Below, one piece after another: positions 61,967 through 64,000 of a stretch of DNA of 64,000 nucleotides. Both the position numbers and the translations under genes were made by a program. Position 1 is the stretch's first letter. Every line of letters starts with the position of its first letter. The DNA is from Desulfosediminicola ganghwensis (lineage in GTDB: Bacteria; Desulfobacterota; Desulfobulbia; Desulfobulbales; Desulfocapsaceae). The notes beneath the pieces were generated by a model. The model saw only the letters and a program-made list of their open reading frames with translations, ran no database searches and was not told where the DNA came from. The stretch covers positions 1,635,001-1,699,000 of the forward strand of contig NZ_CP050699.1 in assembly GCF_005116675.2 (NCBI RefSeq), given 5' to 3'.

Positions 61967-63247
61967 ATGTTGTACATTGCACTGATGGTAATCTGTTTTT
62001 TTGTTCTCATGGCAATACGGGTACCGATCCCCTTTGCTTTGCTCGCTTCAACTCTGGTCTACTATTTCGGCGCTGAACTGCCGCTCAATATTGTGGTGGT
62101 TCGTCTTCTGCGTTCATTCGATTCGTTTATCCTGCTGGCCATCCCTTTCTTCATCCTCGCAGGTCGAATCATGTCCGAGGCGGGAATCAGCGACCGGTTG
62201 ATCCGGGTGGCTGACCTTATCGTCGGGAGAGTCAAAGGCAGCCTGGCGTACACAAATATTGTGGTCAGCATGTTCTTTGGCGGTATCACCGGTACAGCCA
62301 TTTCAGATACCACAGCAATTGGTTCTATCCTTATTCCCTCAATGGTGAAAAAGGGGTACTCGAGAAGCTTCAGTGCCGCAGTTACTGCTGCCTCATCAAC
62401 CATGGGTCCTATCATTCCCCCGAGCCTCATGTTCATCATATATGGCTCCATTGCCCAGGTCTCCATTCGGGATATGTTTCTTGCCGGCGCTATTCCCGGG
62501 TTGCTGGTCGGAATCTCACAGATGGCGGTGGTGAAAATTCATGCCATCAAGAATGACCTCCCCAGAAGGGAGGAAACGATTTCTCCTCGTGAGGCGTGCA
62601 TAATTGTTCGGGACGCCTCTCTGGCTATCCTGCTGCCGGTAATAATTCTCGGCGGGATCCTTCTCGGAATCGTCAGTCCCACCGAGGCGGCGGTCGTGGC
62701 TGCCTTTTATGCCGGTATCATCGCCATGTTTGTTTACCGGACTCTGAGCGTGAGACGGCTGCTGACGGTAATCAAAGAGTCCGCGGTTGAGACTGGCAGC
62801 GTTTCGATAATTATCGCTGCTGCTGCTCTTTTTGGCTGGGCGTTGTCCAACGAGCAGGCCCCTCAGATGTTTGCAGAATGGCTGATGGATAGTTCATTAT
62901 CGAAATGGCAGATCCTGTTGATGATCAACCTGATGCTGTTTGGGCTCGGGATGTTCATGGACAGCATTCCAGCCATCATGATTGTGACGCCTGTCTTGCT
63001 GCCTCTCTTTAACATGCTCAACATTGACCCACTGCATGCCGGTTTATTCATGAGCGTTAATCTCATTACCGGTCTTGCCACACCGCCCGTTGGCTGCTGT
63101 CTGTTTGCTGCCTCGATAATATCAGAGTCACCAATGGAGAAGATAAGCCGGGCAATCCTGCCTTTTCTCCTGGCGAATGTTATTGTGGTGTTGCTGGTAA
63201 CATATATTCCCAGCATATCTTTATTTATTCCTTCTTTATTGAAGTAA
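61967..63247 (+). CDS. dctM: TRAP transporter large membrane subunit (DctM type)
   Basis: A 426-residue polytopic protein of the DctM family with about 12 transmembrane helices. Family segments are visible: GRIMSEAGISDRLIRVADL, FGGITGTAISDTTAIGSIL and PPSLMFIIYG. It uses a sodium or proton gradient to move the substrate delivered by the DctP protein. It ends the transporter operon; a hairpin with arms CAATTGCA...TTGCAATTG follows at 63273-63327. Confidence 0.92.
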   Translation: MLYIALMVICFFVLMAIRVPIPFALLASTLVYYFGAELPLNIVVVRLLRSFDSFILLAIPFFILAGRIMSEAGISDRLIRVADLIVGRVKGSLAYTNIVVSMFFGGITGTAISDTTAIGSILIPSMVKKGYSRSFSAAVTAASSTMGPIIPPSLMFIIYGSIAQVSIRDMFLAGAIPGLLVGISQMAVVKIHAIKNDLPRREETISPREACIIVRDASLAILLPVIILGGILLGIVSPTEAAVVAAFYAGIIAMFVYRTLSVRRLLTVIKESAVETGSVSIIIAAAALFGWALSNEQAPQMFAEWLMDSSLSKWQILLMINLMLFGLGMFMDSIPAIMIVTPVLLPLFNMLNIDPLHAGLFMSVNLITGLATPPVGCCLFAASIISESPMEKISRAILPFLLANVIVVLLVTYIPSISLFIPSLLK

Positions 63248-63675
63248 TGATTTTGATCCAGGGTGGTGCCGCCAATTGCATAAGGTTTTGCTTGGTACGC
63301 TCTATGAGATGCATAGCCTTGCAATTGAGGGCTTTGTTCGGAGGAAGCCTTGCTTGCTCTGGTGCCATCAACCACCTCCCTTGCTGGAGTTTGGCGGCAA
63401 CATACCCATGGTGTCTGGAGTCGAGGGAGGCAAGACGGTACAAGGACGTTTAAACAGTATTTTATCGTGAATGTCACCCTGCTTTTACTATAGGGTCGAA
63501 GGTCACTGAGGCGTTCTGTGCCGTTCACCATTAAAAAAGTGGGTACAGGTGGTAGCCACGCAAAATACATCCTGTTGGATGCTCTGATCCTTCGCGAAAA
63601 TTTGATAACCCCTGGCTGTAATACAGCAAAGAAATGACGAAAAGCTCGCTAGGGGTAAGAATTTTCTTTGGGAAA
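63248..63675. other. intergenic region with a hairpin after the TRAP operon
   Basis: CAATTGCATAAGG (63273) and CCTTGCAATTG (63317) can pair with a two-base bulge. Short frames in this region lack known domains. The remainder shows nothing recognisable up to a structured element at about 63676. Confidence 0.4.
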
Positions 63676-63745
63676 CGCCTGGTACGGACCCCTCATGCCA
63701 GGTGTTGCGGGGGCGGGGGAGAAAAACCTTCGGCTGTCCGATTAG
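63672..63745 (+). ncRNA. group II intron domain V/VI-like remnant
   Basis: AACGCCTGG and CCAGGTGTT form a nine-base stem with one G-U pair, and a 34-base element with a CGC-type triad and GGAC loop is followed by a G-rich stem. This resembles the 3' end of some bacterial group II introns. No maturase frame is upstream, so this would be a solitary tail or a chance structure. Confidence 0.3.
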
Positions 63746-63788
63746 GGTTTTTTCAATAGAGATTGCTCACATACTCAGCAGTATATTT

Positions 63789-63812
63789 GTAAGCGGTAAT
63801 TAAACCCCACTC
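63789..63812 (-). repeat. probable IS66-type terminal inverted repeat
   Basis: GTAAGCGGTAATTAAACCCC starts with GTAAGCG, the usual tip of IS66-family ends, and contains the transposase stop codon. The preceding GTATATTT would be an 8-base target duplication, which cannot be checked because the other end is outside the window. Confidence 0.5.
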
Positions 63813-64000
63813 ACATTTCCAGCTATTCGTAGATCGTCAGCTTTTAAATTCATCGGCAAAAGTTTCAACAGCTCTGAACGAGATTCTGCAAACGGTAATT
63901 TTTCAAATAGATATCGAAGGTAGTTATACGGTTCCAAATTATTGGCCTTGGCTGTTTCAACCAGGCTATAGATCACGGCGCTCGCCTTAGCACCTTCCTG
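63800..64000 (-). mobile_element. IS66-family transposase, C-terminal part
   Basis: A minus-strand frame open to the right window edge encodes 66 residues and a stop. GAKASAVIYSLVETAKANN, LEPYNYLRYLFEKLP and ELLKLLPMNL match the C-terminal tail of IS66 TnpC transposases, which ends with a short post-catalytic region (DDLRIAGNVSGV here). The remainder, including the DDE residues, lies beyond the window, so it is not known whether the element is intact. Confidence 0.88.

Noticed and set aside
63247-63470. Small plus-strand ORFs after the TRAP operon
   Set aside because: Overlapping alternative frames of about 60-70 codons with no conserved motif; the region contains a hairpin instead.

Overview
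The window looks like a chromosomal segment of an anaerobic Desulfobacterota-type bacterium (sulfate-reducer relatives such as Desulfobulbales). This is inferred from the gene mix: sigma-54 two-component systems next to iron-dependent alcohol dehydrogenases, Tat-exported Fe-S and membrane cytochrome b subunits, a Mo/W-bis-PGD oxidoreductase, TRAP transport, and many GntR/TetR/MarR/AraC regulators. Most genes are ordinary metabolic and regulatory genes. No rRNA, tRNA or CRISPR array was seen. Mobile DNA is limited to an IS66-type transposase end at the right edge and a few small repeats.

Left part (1-13 kb): a GNAT-nitrilase fusion cut by the window edge, NikR, an MFS permease, an AlkD-type DNA glycosylase, a polar amino-acid ABC transporter (two permeases and a binding protein, but no ATPase), a flavin/ferredoxin fusion protein, an AraC regulator, a ketopantoate reductase homologue, and a UspA-kinase-like pair.

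13.2-20.3 kb: a compact plus-strand block for exported and membrane proteins: two tandem secreted DUF3604 (PHP-like) proteins, a membrane-anchored parvulin, and three consecutive HupE/UreJ-family membrane proteins. No physiological role is evident to me, so it is a candidate undescribed periplasmic system. A PrmA-type methyltransferase converges on it.

21.5-33.2 kb: two iron-dependent alcohol dehydrogenases and two histidine kinase/sigma-54 activator pairs, an acyl-CoA ligase and a DUF4405 membrane protein. Near-consensus -24/-12 promoters precede the second dehydrogenase and the DUF4405 operon, so the activators probably control these genes.

33-44.5 kb: a sulfotransferase-like protein, an Fe-S/cytochrome b pair facing a molybdopterin oxidoreductase, a TetR gene behind tandem operators, a cyclic-2,3-diphosphoglycerate-synthetase-like GTPase/ligase homologue, an outer-membrane protein, and a MarR/flavin-reductase pair.

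45-55 kb: an orphan zinc-ribbon RelE-like protein, signalling proteins (MASE3 sensor, lone receiver, Cache-PAS-HD-GYP), small regulators, and a GntR-hydroxypyruvate isomerase-tartronate semialdehyde reductase unit with matching palindromes.

55.3-63.3 kb: the most striking locus. A divergent GntR gene, a 52-bp palindrome that overlaps a promoter, an EutA-type reactivase, a single-chain EutB-EutC ethanolamine ammonia-lyase homologue and a complete TRAP transporter. Four of the five known substrate-binding residues are kept, but the aspartate that holds the substrate ammonium is a serine, and the TRAP binding protein keeps the usual carboxylate-binding arginine. This suggests an AdoCbl-dependent lyase acting on something other than plain ethanolamine.
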